Shown piece after piece: positions 56,575 to 64,000 of a stretch of 64,000 bases of DNA (position 1 is its first letter; every line of letters starts with the position of its first letter). This DNA comes from Draconibacterium mangrovi. GTDB taxonomy: Bacteria > Bacteroidota > Bacteroidia > Bacteroidales > Prolixibacteraceae. Below the pieces are notes generated by a model. That model ran no database searches. It saw nothing but the letters and a program-made list of their open reading frames with translations, and was not told the origin of the DNA. The stretch spans positions 1,178,001-1,242,000 of the forward strand of contig NZ_JAAAGB010000001.1 of NCBI RefSeq assembly GCF_010586825.1. Reading direction: 5' to 3'. The position numbers and the translations under genes are program-made.

Positions 56575-57732
56575 ATGCACAAGCAAACTCAGGAGGAAAA
56601 AAAGATTGTAATTGTAGGTTCGGCTTACCCTTTACGAGGTGGTGGAATAGCTACTTTTAACGAACGGATGGCAAAGGCGTTTATGGATAATGGTGACGAT
56701 GTAAAAATATACACTTTTAGCCTCCAATACCCATCTATCCTGTTCCCCGGTAAAACACAATATTCAGAGGAAGAACCTCCTGAGAGACTTGATATTGAAG
56801 TGATGGTTAATTCCATTAATCCTTTTAACTGGATAAAAGTTGGAAGATACCTTCGAAAACAGGCTCCTGATCTTGTCATTCTGCGCTACTGGATACCTTT
56901 TATGGGGCCTTGTTTGGGTACTATTTCCAAAATTGTCAGGAAAAACAAAAAAACCAAAGTAATTGCCATTACCGACAATGTAATCCCTCACGAGAAAAAG
57001 CCGGGAGACACTTTACTGTCGAAGTACTTTGTGAAAAATGTTGATGCATTTATTACGATGTCGAAAAGTGTTTTGAACGACCTGAACAACTTTGACACCG
57101 AAAAACCACGCAGCTATACACCGCACCCACTATATGACAATTTCGGAGCAATAATTCCCAAACAAATAGCAAAAGAACAACTTGGTCTCGAAAAGAATAC
57201 AAACTACATCCTGTTTTTTGGTTTTATCCGCGATTACAAAGGACTGGATATTCTCCTGGAGGCTTTTGCCAATAAAAAATTGCGCGAACTTCCGTTAAAA
57301 TTATTGATTGCAGGAGAGTTTTACTCCAAGCCGGACAAATACCTGGAGATCATAAAAAAGCATCAACTGGAAGAATATATTGAACTGCGAACCGACTTTA
57401 TTCCCAATACTGACGTACACAAGTATTTCTGTGCTTCGGATGTTGTGGTACAACCCTACAAAACTGCCACACAAAGTGGAATTACTCAAGTAGCTTATCA
57501 CTTTAACAAGCCAATGATTACCACCAATGTTGGAGGCCTGGCAGAACTGATACCAAACGAAAAAGTGGGTTATGTGGTAAACACCAGCCAAAAGGAAATA
57601 GCTGATGCCATTTATAAATTCTATGAACTGAATAAGGAAACGGAATTTAGCACCAATGCTGCCGAAGAGAAAAAGAAGTATTCGTGGGAGGTGTTTGTTG
57701 AAAATTTATTACATATCTACCAATCACTTTAG
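56575..57732 (+). CDS. Glycosyltransferase, GT4-type
   Basis: The 385-residue GT-B glycosyltransferase has an N-terminal Rossmann domain (IVIVGSAYPLRGGGIATFNERMAKAF) and a C-terminal one with the nucleotide-sugar motif (FFGFIRDYKGLDILLEAF, then ASDVVVQPYKTATQSGITQVAYHFNKPMITTNVGGL). The gene opens the surface polysaccharide cluster, 2 bp before the next glycosyltransferase. Substrate sugars cannot be predicted. A promoter (TATCTTTA) precedes it at about 56.53 kb. Confidence 0.85.
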   Translation: MHKQTQEEKKIVIVGSAYPLRGGGIATFNERMAKAFMDNGDDVKIYTFSLQYPSILFPGKTQYSEEEPPERLDIEVMVNSINPFNWIKVGRYLRKQAPDLVILRYWIPFMGPCLGTISKIVRKNKKTKVIAITDNVIPHEKKPGDTLLSKYFVKNVDAFITMSKSVLNDLNNFDTEKPRSYTPHPLYDNFGAIIPKQIAKEQLGLEKNTNYILFFGFIRDYKGLDILLEAFANKKLRELPLKLLIAGEFYSKPDKYLEIIKKHQLEEYIELRTDFIPNTDVHKYFCASDVVVQPYKTATQSGITQVAYHFNKPMITTNVGGLAELIPNEKVGYVVNTSQKEIADAIYKFYELNKETEFSTNAAEEKKKYSWEVFVENLLHIYQSL

Positions 57733-57734
57733 TA

Positions 57735-59027
57735 ATGAAAAAAGTTCTGATCATAACTTATTATTGGCCGCCAAGTGCCGGAGGCGGAGTAATGAGGTGG
57801 CTTAAAATGTCAAAATATTTACCCGAACACGGCTGGCAGCCCATTATTTATACTCCTGAAAATCCTGACTCCTCGGTAGATGACGAAAGTTTACTACACG
57901 AAATTCATCAAGATAGCATAATAATCAAACATCCAATCTGGGAACCATACGATGTGTACCGACGTCTTTCCGGGAAAAAGAAAGGAACAAAATTCAAAGC
58001 CGGTTATGTTTCGGAAGCTTCTACAGGTAACTGGAAAAGTAAACTATCTGTTTTTATTAGGGGAAACTTCTTAATTCCCGATCCAAGAAAATTTTGGATA
58101 AAACCCTCAATCCGTTTTTTGTCAAAATATCTAAAAGAAAACGATATTGATGCCATTGTTTCAACCGGACCGCCACATAGCATGCATTTAATAGCTTTGG
58201 GATTAAAAAAGAAATTTCCGAACATTAAGTGGATAGCCGATTTTAGGGATCCCTGGACCAACATTGATTTCTATTTCAAATTAAGGTTAACTAATTGGGC
58301 CGATAAGAAACATAAAAGGCTGGAGAAGGAGGTTCTGATAAAGGCAGATCATGTGGTTACGGTTACTCCCCGTTGGCAAGAAGAATTAGCCAATATTGGG
58401 AATCGGGAAATTGACCTGGTATACAATGGGTTTGATCATATTGATTTCGAAAACCTAAACCCTGATATCGATGATAAATTTTCTATATCTCATTTCGGCT
58501 CCTTCAATAAAGACAGAAACCCGGACGCTCTTTGGATTGCATTAAATGAAATGCTGATTGAAATTCCTGAACTTAAAGAATCCCTTTCCATACAGTTAAT
58601 TGGACAAACCGATGATTCGATCACTCATTCAATCAAAAAAGCAGGCTTAGATAAGTTTCTAACCAATATCGACTTTCTTCCTCATAATAAAGGAGTGGTC
58701 TTATTAAAAAAATCTCAGGTGTTGTTATTACCCATCAATAATGCCCCAAATGCTTTGGGAATCATACCTGGCAAAATGTATGAATATATAGCTCTTAACA
58801 GGCCAATACTTGCAATTGGTCCGACAGAATCTGACTCTGCACAAATCATTTCCGAAACAAATTCCGGTATTTGTAATAATTTCGAAGATGTGGAAGGCAT
58901 AAAAAGTACCTTGCAATTGTATTTTAATCATTTTAAAAAAGGAACGTTAAAAACAAATTCAAAATCCTACGAAAAATACTCCAGGAAAAACCAAACCGCC
59001 AATTTCGTTAAGTTACTTAACAAGTAA
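57735..59027 (+). CDS. Glycosyltransferase, GT4-like
   Basis: The 430-residue glycosyltransferase has an N-terminal YYWPPSAGGGVMRWLKMSKYL and TGPPHSMHLIALGLKKKF motif. The C-terminal domain has the pattern LSIQLIGQTDD and LLLPINNAPNALGIIPGKMYEYIALNRPILAIG. It lacks a signal peptide and is cytoplasmic or peripheral. It follows the first glycosyltransferase after 2 bp, indicating translational coupling. The function is inferred from the cluster: assembly of a capsule or O-antigen repeat. Confidence 0.85.
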   Translation: MKKVLIITYYWPPSAGGGVMRWLKMSKYLPEHGWQPIIYTPENPDSSVDDESLLHEIHQDSIIIKHPIWEPYDVYRRLSGKKKGTKFKAGYVSEASTGNWKSKLSVFIRGNFLIPDPRKFWIKPSIRFLSKYLKENDIDAIVSTGPPHSMHLIALGLKKKFPNIKWIADFRDPWTNIDFYFKLRLTNWADKKHKRLEKEVLIKADHVVTVTPRWQEELANIGNREIDLVYNGFDHIDFENLNPDIDDKFSISHFGSFNKDRNPDALWIALNEMLIEIPELKESLSIQLIGQTDDSITHSIKKAGLDKFLTNIDFLPHNKGVVLLKKSQVLLLPINNAPNALGIIPGKMYEYIALNRPILAIGPTESDSAQIISETNSGICNNFEDVEGIKSTLQLYFNHFKKGTLKTNSKSYEKYSRKNQTANFVKLLNK

Positions 59028-59088
59028 TGGGATTGTTATACCTTTTTTAATCTTCAAAAAATCTAAATTTGGCCTATAAACTTACCAT

Positions 59089-60297
59089 ATGAGATATTGT
59101 TTTGAAAATGCCGTAATGCTTGGCCTGGGTTATATCGGGCTTCCAACCGCCGCTTTAATGGCAAAAAACGGGATCAATGTATTGGGTGTTGATGTCAATC
59201 CCGAAGTGGTTGAAACTGTAAACAAGGGAAAAATCCATATCGTTGAACCGGAATTAGGCGGTTTAGTAAAATATGTCATCGAAAATCAATTCCTAAAAGC
59301 TTCAACAGCTGTTACCCAAGCTGATGTTTTTTTAATTGCCGTTCCAACTCCATTTAAAGGAGATCATCAACCAGATATTAGTTATGTGGAATCGGCAACC
59401 CGCATGATCATACCTTTCCTTCGTGAAGGAAACTTGTTTCTTATCGAATCGACAAGCCCAATATACACCACCGAAAAAATGGCTAACTTAATCTATCAGG
59501 AACGTCCGGAGTTAAAGGATAAGATCAATATTGCCTATTGCCCCGAACGGGTGCTGCCGGGAAATGTAATTTACGAGTTGGAAAATAACGACCGGGTGAT
59601 TGGTGGAATCAATCCCGAATCAACGAAAGCTGCCAGTGCATTTTACCGCAAATTTGTAAAATCCGAATTACATGAAACCAATGCCCGCACTGCAGAAATG
59701 TGTAAACTGGTCGAGAACTCCTCTCGTGATGTAAGCATCGCGTTTGCCAATGAACTATCACTCATTTGCGATAAGGCCGACATCAACGTATGGGAATTGA
59801 TTCAACTGGCCAATAAACACCCTCGTGTAAATATATTACAACCCGGCACCGGTGTGGGTGGACATTGTATTGCAGTCGATCCCTGGTTTATTGCTTCCGA
59901 CTTCCCGGATGAAGCTCGCATTATCCGAAAAGCCCGGGAGATCAATAATTATAAAACGCTTTGGGTAATTGAAAAAATTAAGACTACCATACTCCAATTT
60001 CAGAATGAAAACAAACGCCAGCCCATTGTGGCATTAATGGGACTCGCGTTTAAACCAAATATTGACGACCTGCGAGAATCCCCGGCCAAAACAGTAGCTG
60101 ATGCATTGGTAAAATTTGAAGAAGCAGAATATTTGCTGGTGGAACCTAATATTAATAAATACAATGGAACGGGTTTGACCGATTACATTGATGCATACGA
60201 AGACGCGGACATCATCGTTTATCTGGTAGCGCACAAAGAATTTCTTGAATTAGAACCAAAAACCGGAGAACTGGATTTCTGCGGGATAAGAAAATAG
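59089..60297 (+). CDS. wecC: UDP-N-acetyl-D-mannosaminuronate dehydrogenase
   Basis: The 402-residue UDP-glucose/GDP-mannose dehydrogenase-type enzyme has an N-terminal NAD motif (GLGYIGLPTAALMAKNGINVLGVDV) and a central helical domain. The catalytic cysteine lies in GTGVGGHCIAVDPWFIAS. The C-terminal domain has ALMGLAFKPNIDDLRESPAKTVADAL. The WecB gene immediately follows (4 bp), supporting the ManNAcUA assignment: WecB makes UDP-ManNAc, and WecC oxidises it to UDP-ManNAcA for polysaccharide assembly. Confidence 0.93.
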   Translation: MRYCFENAVMLGLGYIGLPTAALMAKNGINVLGVDVNPEVVETVNKGKIHIVEPELGGLVKYVIENQFLKASTAVTQADVFLIAVPTPFKGDHQPDISYVESATRMIIPFLREGNLFLIESTSPIYTTEKMANLIYQERPELKDKINIAYCPERVLPGNVIYELENNDRVIGGINPESTKAASAFYRKFVKSELHETNARTAEMCKLVENSSRDVSIAFANELSLICDKADINVWELIQLANKHPRVNILQPGTGVGGHCIAVDPWFIASDFPDEARIIRKAREINNYKTLWVIEKIKTTILQFQNENKRQPIVALMGLAFKPNIDDLRESPAKTVADALVKFEEAEYLLVEPNINKYNGTGLTDYIDAYEDADIIVYLVAHKEFLELEPKTGELDFCGIRK

Positions 60298-60301
60298 GTA
60301 A

Positions 60302-61450
60302 ATGAAGAAGAAAATATTATCCGTTTTTGGAACCCGCCCCGAAGCCATTAAAATGGCTCCGCTGGTAAAAGAACTGGAGAAAAATAAAGATATAATCGAC
60401 TCGAAAGTATGTGCGACGGCCCAACACCGCGAGATGCTTGATCAGGTGCTGGAAATTTTTGACATTCATCCGGATTACGACCTCGATATCATGAAACCCA
60501 ACCAGGATCTGTACGAAATAACCAGCAGGGTTCTACTGAAAATGCGTGACGTCCTCGACGATTACCAACCTGATGTGGTATTAGTCCATGGTGATACCAC
60601 TACTTCATCCACCGCTGCTCTTGCTGCCTTTTACAAACAAATTGCAGTTGGGCATATCGAAGCTGGCCTTCGTACAGGCAATATATATTCGCCCTGGCCC
60701 GAAGAAATGAACCGTAAAATGACCGGCGCCCTAAGTACCTGGCATTTTGCCCCTACACAACTTGCGCAGGAAAATTTACTACGTGAAAACATAAACAAAA
60801 CCAACATATTTATTACCGGCAATACGGTTATTGATGCCCTGTTTCTGGCCACCGAAAAGATAAAAACATCGCCCGAACTGGAACAAAAAATTACGAATGA
60901 GCTAAACGACCTGTTCCAAACCGACTTAGAATCGGTAGTAAACTCAAGGTTTATTCTGGTAACCGGGCACCGCCGCGAGAATTTTGGCGATGGTTTTATT
61001 CAGATTTGTGAATCCTTACAGGAAATTGCCCGCGAATTCCCGGATGTAAACATTGTATACCCGGTACATTTAAATCCGAATGTAAAAGGCCCTGTTTACG
61101 AATTGTTAAACGGATTCAATAACATTCATTTGATACAACCACTCTCCTATCTCCCCTTTATCTATTTGCTGGAGAAATGTTACTTTGTTTTAACCGACAG
61201 CGGCGGTATTCAGGAAGAAGCACCAAGTTTTGGGAAACCGGTACTGGTGATGCGCAATACCACTGAGCGCCCCGAGGCAGTAAATGCCGGAACCGTAAAA
61301 CTGGTTGGTACCAATAAGGATAAAATCCTTACCGAAACCCGCCGGCTAATTAACGAACAGAGCTACTACAACTCAATGGCCGAAGCCCATAATCCTTATG
61401 GAGATGGGAAAGCTTGCGAAAGGATTGTAAAACAACTCATCGAAATTTAA
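60302..61450 (+). CDS. wecB: UDP-N-acetylglucosamine 2-epimerase (non-hydrolysing)
   Basis: The 382-residue epimerase has the motifs FGTRPEAIKMAPLVKEL at the N-terminus, VHGDTTTSSTAALAAFY, GHIEAGLRTGN, the C-terminal VTGHRRENFG and TDSGGIQEEAPSFGKPVLVMRNTTERPEAV. It converts UDP-GlcNAc to UDP-ManNAc, the substrate for the upstream WecC. It starts 4 bp after wecC and precedes a glycosyltransferase by 3 bp. Confidence 0.95.
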   Translation: MKKKILSVFGTRPEAIKMAPLVKELEKNKDIIDSKVCATAQHREMLDQVLEIFDIHPDYDLDIMKPNQDLYEITSRVLLKMRDVLDDYQPDVVLVHGDTTTSSTAALAAFYKQIAVGHIEAGLRTGNIYSPWPEEMNRKMTGALSTWHFAPTQLAQENLLRENINKTNIFITGNTVIDALFLATEKIKTSPELEQKITNELNDLFQTDLESVVNSRFILVTGHRRENFGDGFIQICESLQEIAREFPDVNIVYPVHLNPNVKGPVYELLNGFNNIHLIQPLSYLPFIYLLEKCYFVLTDSGGIQEEAPSFGKPVLVMRNTTERPEAVNAGTVKLVGTNKDKILTETRRLINEQSYYNSMAEAHNPYGDGKACERIVKQLIEI

Positions 61451-61453
61451 CTG

Positions 61454-62458
61454 ATGGCAGAAGCAAAACAAAAAATACTGTTTATTTACTCGCCTTGGTC
61501 CACCTTCATAAAAACAGATTATGACATACTTGCCTCTAAATACGAAGTTGCAAAATACCAGTTTAAACCGCAGAAAGGATTAATAAAAGTTTCGATTCAA
61601 TTTCTAAAACAACTTTTTTATCTGGCATTCAATATTTGGCGTTTTGACATCGTTTATGTTTGGTTTGGAGATTTTCATTCTTTTCTTCCAGTGATATTTG
61701 CCAAAGTTCTAAAGAAAAAATCTTTTGTTGTCATTGGAGGTTATGACGTGGCAAATATCCCTGAAATAAACTACGGATCACTAAGCCGCCCTTTGCGTAA
61801 AAAACTAACACTATTTTCTTTTCGTTATGCAACTTTATGCCTTCCCGTTGTTGAAGGACTGGAAGAAAAACTAAAACAAATTTGCCCCAAAGCGAAAAGC
61901 AAAACAATACATACCGGTTACCAATTTCAGTTAAATGAAAGATTCGACTTTGATGCTCCTCGTGAAAAAATTGTTCTTACAGTTAGTATAACGGAAAATT
62001 ACCAACGATATATGGTAAAGGGGCTTGACCGTTTTAAAGAACTTGCCGAGAAATTACCCGAATACAAATTTATTGTTGTAGGCGTTAAGGAAGCTGCAAA
62101 AAGTTTATTCGAACCGATACCGAAAAACCTCTTTCTTTTTCCTCCTGTTGAACAACACGAACTTATAAACTTTTACAAGCAAGCATCGTATTATGCTCAG
62201 TTTTCACGCAGCGAGGGTTTACCCAATGCGCTTTGTGAGGCTATGTTATATGGATGTGTTCCTTTGGGAATGGAAGTTGGAGGAATAGCAACAGCCATTA
62301 ATACCGACGGCTTACTTCTTAAAGATTGGGCCCCAGAAATCTGTATGAATTATGTATTAAGCAATTCTAGGTTAAATCGTACTCAAATTTCGAATGAAAT
62401 CTTAAATAAATTTGAATTAAAAAACCGAATAAAAATGCTGTTAGAAATAATTAATTGA
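61454..62458 (+). CDS. Glycosyltransferase, GT4-type, late gene of the polysaccharide cluster
   Basis: The 334-residue glycosyltransferase has an N-terminal region with ILFIYSPWSTFIKTDYDIL, VVIGGYDVANIPEINYG (likely UDP-sugar domain) and the C-terminal FSRSEGLPNALCEAMLYGCVPLGMEVGGIATAI, a GT4/GT1-type donor-binding motif with the EGLPNALCEAM signature. It ends 21 bp before the convergent flippase gene. The donor and acceptor sugars are not known. Confidence 0.85.
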   Translation: MAEAKQKILFIYSPWSTFIKTDYDILASKYEVAKYQFKPQKGLIKVSIQFLKQLFYLAFNIWRFDIVYVWFGDFHSFLPVIFAKVLKKKSFVVIGGYDVANIPEINYGSLSRPLRKKLTLFSFRYATLCLPVVEGLEEKLKQICPKAKSKTIHTGYQFQLNERFDFDAPREKIVLTVSITENYQRYMVKGLDRFKELAEKLPEYKFIVVGVKEAAKSLFEPIPKNLFLFPPVEQHELINFYKQASYYAQFSRSEGLPNALCEAMLYGCVPLGMEVGGIATAINTDGLLLKDWAPEICMNYVLSNSRLNRTQISNEILNKFELKNRIKMLLEIIN

Positions 62459-62479
62459 TACTTTTCAAACTATTGACAT

Positions 62480-63979
62480 TCATCGAATACTCATTATACT
62501 TAATATTTTAACTAGTATTCGTCTTACGGCATTAGGTAACGATACATTATTAAACATTTCAATATCGTCCTTCCTGAACAAATTAAACTGCCTGGAAAAG
62601 AGTACTGCAAAAACCACTATAGCAATACTTAGAACCATTCTCATCCAATAATCAATCGGCAAAAGGTTAACAACAAGAACAAATACCGTTAGGCCACCAT
62701 AAAACAATGACAGGTAACGTTTTATCTCAAATTTTCTAGAGATAATAATCAGTAATACAACGGGCCCCAAAGAAAAAATAAAAAATGAAGCAATTGCAGG
62801 TCCGATAATATTAAAGTAGCGAACCAAAATCAAGTCAGCAACAACATTAAATACTCCCCAAAAAACGCCCAATATTGAGATGGTCTTTGTCATATCAAAC
62901 GCAAAAAAGAAACCAGTAATTAAACTCGATAACATCGTAAATGTGAGAGTAGAGCTTAATATTTTAAAAGGAACTACAGATGGCGCGAATTCATTCCCAT
63001 ACACCAACGCAAATATCGCATCGGCCCCAACAATTATTATGGTAACAAGAAGGAAAGCAAAAAAAGTTCCCTGAGGAACAATTCGCTTTATGTATTTGCT
63101 CATTATCTCTTGTTTACCCTCTGTTTTTAATGCAATAATAAGAGGTATGCTGATAGCCGTAATCCCGCCAACAAAATTTTTCAATGTTAAAAATATCTTA
63201 TAAGCAGCCGAATAAATCCCAACATCTTCCATTGTCAGATAATAGTTAATTGTATAGGTATCGATGTAACTAACAACATAGCTTGACCAAGCTCCAAAAA
63301 ACAGTGGGATCGAAAACAATAATATTAGCCTTAATTGCTGCCAGTTAATTTGTATCGGAACTATATATTTTCTTTTTACAAAAAATAAACCCACCAAAAC
63401 TATTGACAAATCGGCTATCAGAAAAACACCAATAAGATACTCAACCGAAATCCAATCGAAAGCAAATACAACTGGGAATAGTACTGCAAATGCAATTACG
63501 AGTTTAATTCCTAATCGTTCTAATAGTGTTTGAAGTTTAATTAGACGAATAGCTTTTAGTGTTTCAAGAACGTACGTTTTTAAGATTTGAATACAAACTC
63601 CGACAACGATAATTAATAATGCATTTGGATGCTTCACCTCCAAGAAATTCAGAATCCATTCCCGAAACAAATAAAAAGGAACCAAGCCAATGGCCATACT
63701 AAAAAATGCTAAAATAAAATAACTGGATGTTGATTTTCGCAAATGTCCTTCGCTTATCATTTCCTCTTTCCCAAACCTCACCAAGCTCATTCTTAGCCAG
63801 CTAATCGAAACCAAAAACAAAAGCGATATAGCACTGTAAAACAAGGTTACTTTACCATAATTAGTTACTCCAAGGTAACGAGCCTGGATCACCTCAGAAA
63901 CTAACATCAAAGGAATTACCAACACTGTACTTCCACTTAGTACAACAAAATCCCAAAACGATTTTTTTATTTCACGCAT
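62480..63979 (-). CDS. Polysaccharide flippase (Wzx/MATE-like oligosaccharide flippase family)
   Basis: The 499-residue protein has about 12-14 membrane helices. It starts with MREIKKSFWDFVVLSGSTVLVIPLMLVSEVIQARYLGVTNYGKVTL and is hydrophobic throughout (LILLFSIPLFFGAWSSYVVSYIDTYTINYYL is the typical core). It belongs to the RfbX/PST transporter group that moves undecaprenyl-linked repeat units across the inner membrane. It is convergent with the glycosyltransferases and the opposite strand suggests a separate transcript, continuing beyond the window. Confidence 0.87.
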   Translation of the reverse strand: MREIKKSFWDFVVLSGSTVLVIPLMLVSEVIQARYLGVTNYGKVTLFYSAISLLFLVSISWLRMSLVRFGKEEMISEGHLRKSTSSYFILAFFSMAIGLVPFYLFREWILNFLEVKHPNALLIIVVGVCIQILKTYVLETLKAIRLIKLQTLLERLGIKLVIAFAVLFPVVFAFDWISVEYLIGVFLIADLSIVLVGLFFVKRKYIVPIQINWQQLRLILLFSIPLFFGAWSSYVVSYIDTYTINYYLTMEDVGIYSAAYKIFLTLKNFVGGITAISIPLIIALKTEGKQEIMSKYIKRIVPQGTFFAFLLVTIIIVGADAIFALVYGNEFAPSVVPFKILSSTLTFTMLSSLITGFFFAFDMTKTISILGVFWGVFNVVADLILVRYFNIIGPAIASFFIFSLGPVVLLIIISRKFEIKRYLSLFYGGLTVFVLVVNLLPIDYWMRMVLSIAIVVFAVLFSRQFNLFRKDDIEMFNNVSLPNAVRRILVKILSIMSIR

Positions 63980-64000
63980 GATACACGATATAATACAAAC

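Noticed and set aside
1-64000. tRNA, rRNA, CRISPR arrays, transposases or prophage
   Set aside because: None was recognised on reading either strand; the repeats seen are irregular palindromes or low-complexity tracts without array structure.

Overview
The window is a chromosomal segment of a Bacteroidota bacterium, most likely order Marinilabiliales (Prolixibacteraceae-like). The placement rests on gene families, not on a marker tree. Typical features are TonB-dependent receptors with carboxypeptidase-regulatory domains, OMP_b-brl families, DUF4834/DUF5723/DUF2807 proteins, a BlaI/BlaR1 pair carrying SusC-like domains, a GH97 enzyme, a dimeric glycyl-tRNA synthetase, A-rich start regions and many promoters of the Bacteroidota type (TTTG, about 19 bp, TAnnTTTG). 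Several transcripts look leaderless. I saw no rRNA, tRNA, CRISPR array, transposase, integrase or prophage gene.

Layout. 1-1.3 kb: the 5' end of a TonB-dependent receptor, cut by the window edge, behind a histidine-rich exported peptide, probably for metal uptake. 1.3-9.2 kb: housekeeping and hypothetical genes (DUF3859, Ig-like lipoprotein, RNase R, TetR regulator, GHL10 glycosidase). 9.2-15.5 kb: SRAP protein, a structured RNA candidate, the dnaG / FMN-binding / epimerase operon, and a zinc-less sirtuin with an outer-membrane protein. 15.9-17.2 kb: truncated haemoglobin and an envelope protein.

17.4-33.5 kb is the most distinctive region. It holds a split YeeE/YedE sulfur transporter, six exported or membrane-anchored rhodanese-type proteins (two of them without the catalytic cysteine), an OprP-like porin, a tetraheme NapC/NrfH-type cytochrome fused to an FGE-like domain, a Tat lipoprotein of the Gfo/Idh/MocA family, and two convergent Crp/Fnr regulators, one behind a perfect FNR box. 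I read this as a candidate envelope system for sulfane-sulfur handling with a respiratory link. The function is inference; the clustering is directly visible.

33.6-42 kb: GH97 glycosidase; a BlaI/BlaR1-type pair with three 20-bp-spaced operators, in which the BlaR1 protein carries three carboxypeptidase-regulatory repeats, three TonB-plug-like repeats and a TonB C-terminal domain; and a large TonB-dependent receptor. 42-50 kb: a strong small-RNA candidate, CD225 and DUF2752 membrane proteins, a Tat-exported sugar-oxidation pair (TIM barrel plus Gfo/Idh/MocA), a nucleotide hydrolase, two MscS channels and an S41 protease. 50-56.5 kb: Spy-like protein, two DUF2807 adhesin-like proteins, DUF5723, DUF4834 and glyS. 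56.5-64 kb: a surface-polysaccharide locus with three glycosyltransferases, WecC, WecB and an opposing flippase.

Intergenic DNA contains several palindromic repeat types and decayed AT-rich low-complexity tracts, as well as several terminators without an upstream gene that point to small RNAs.
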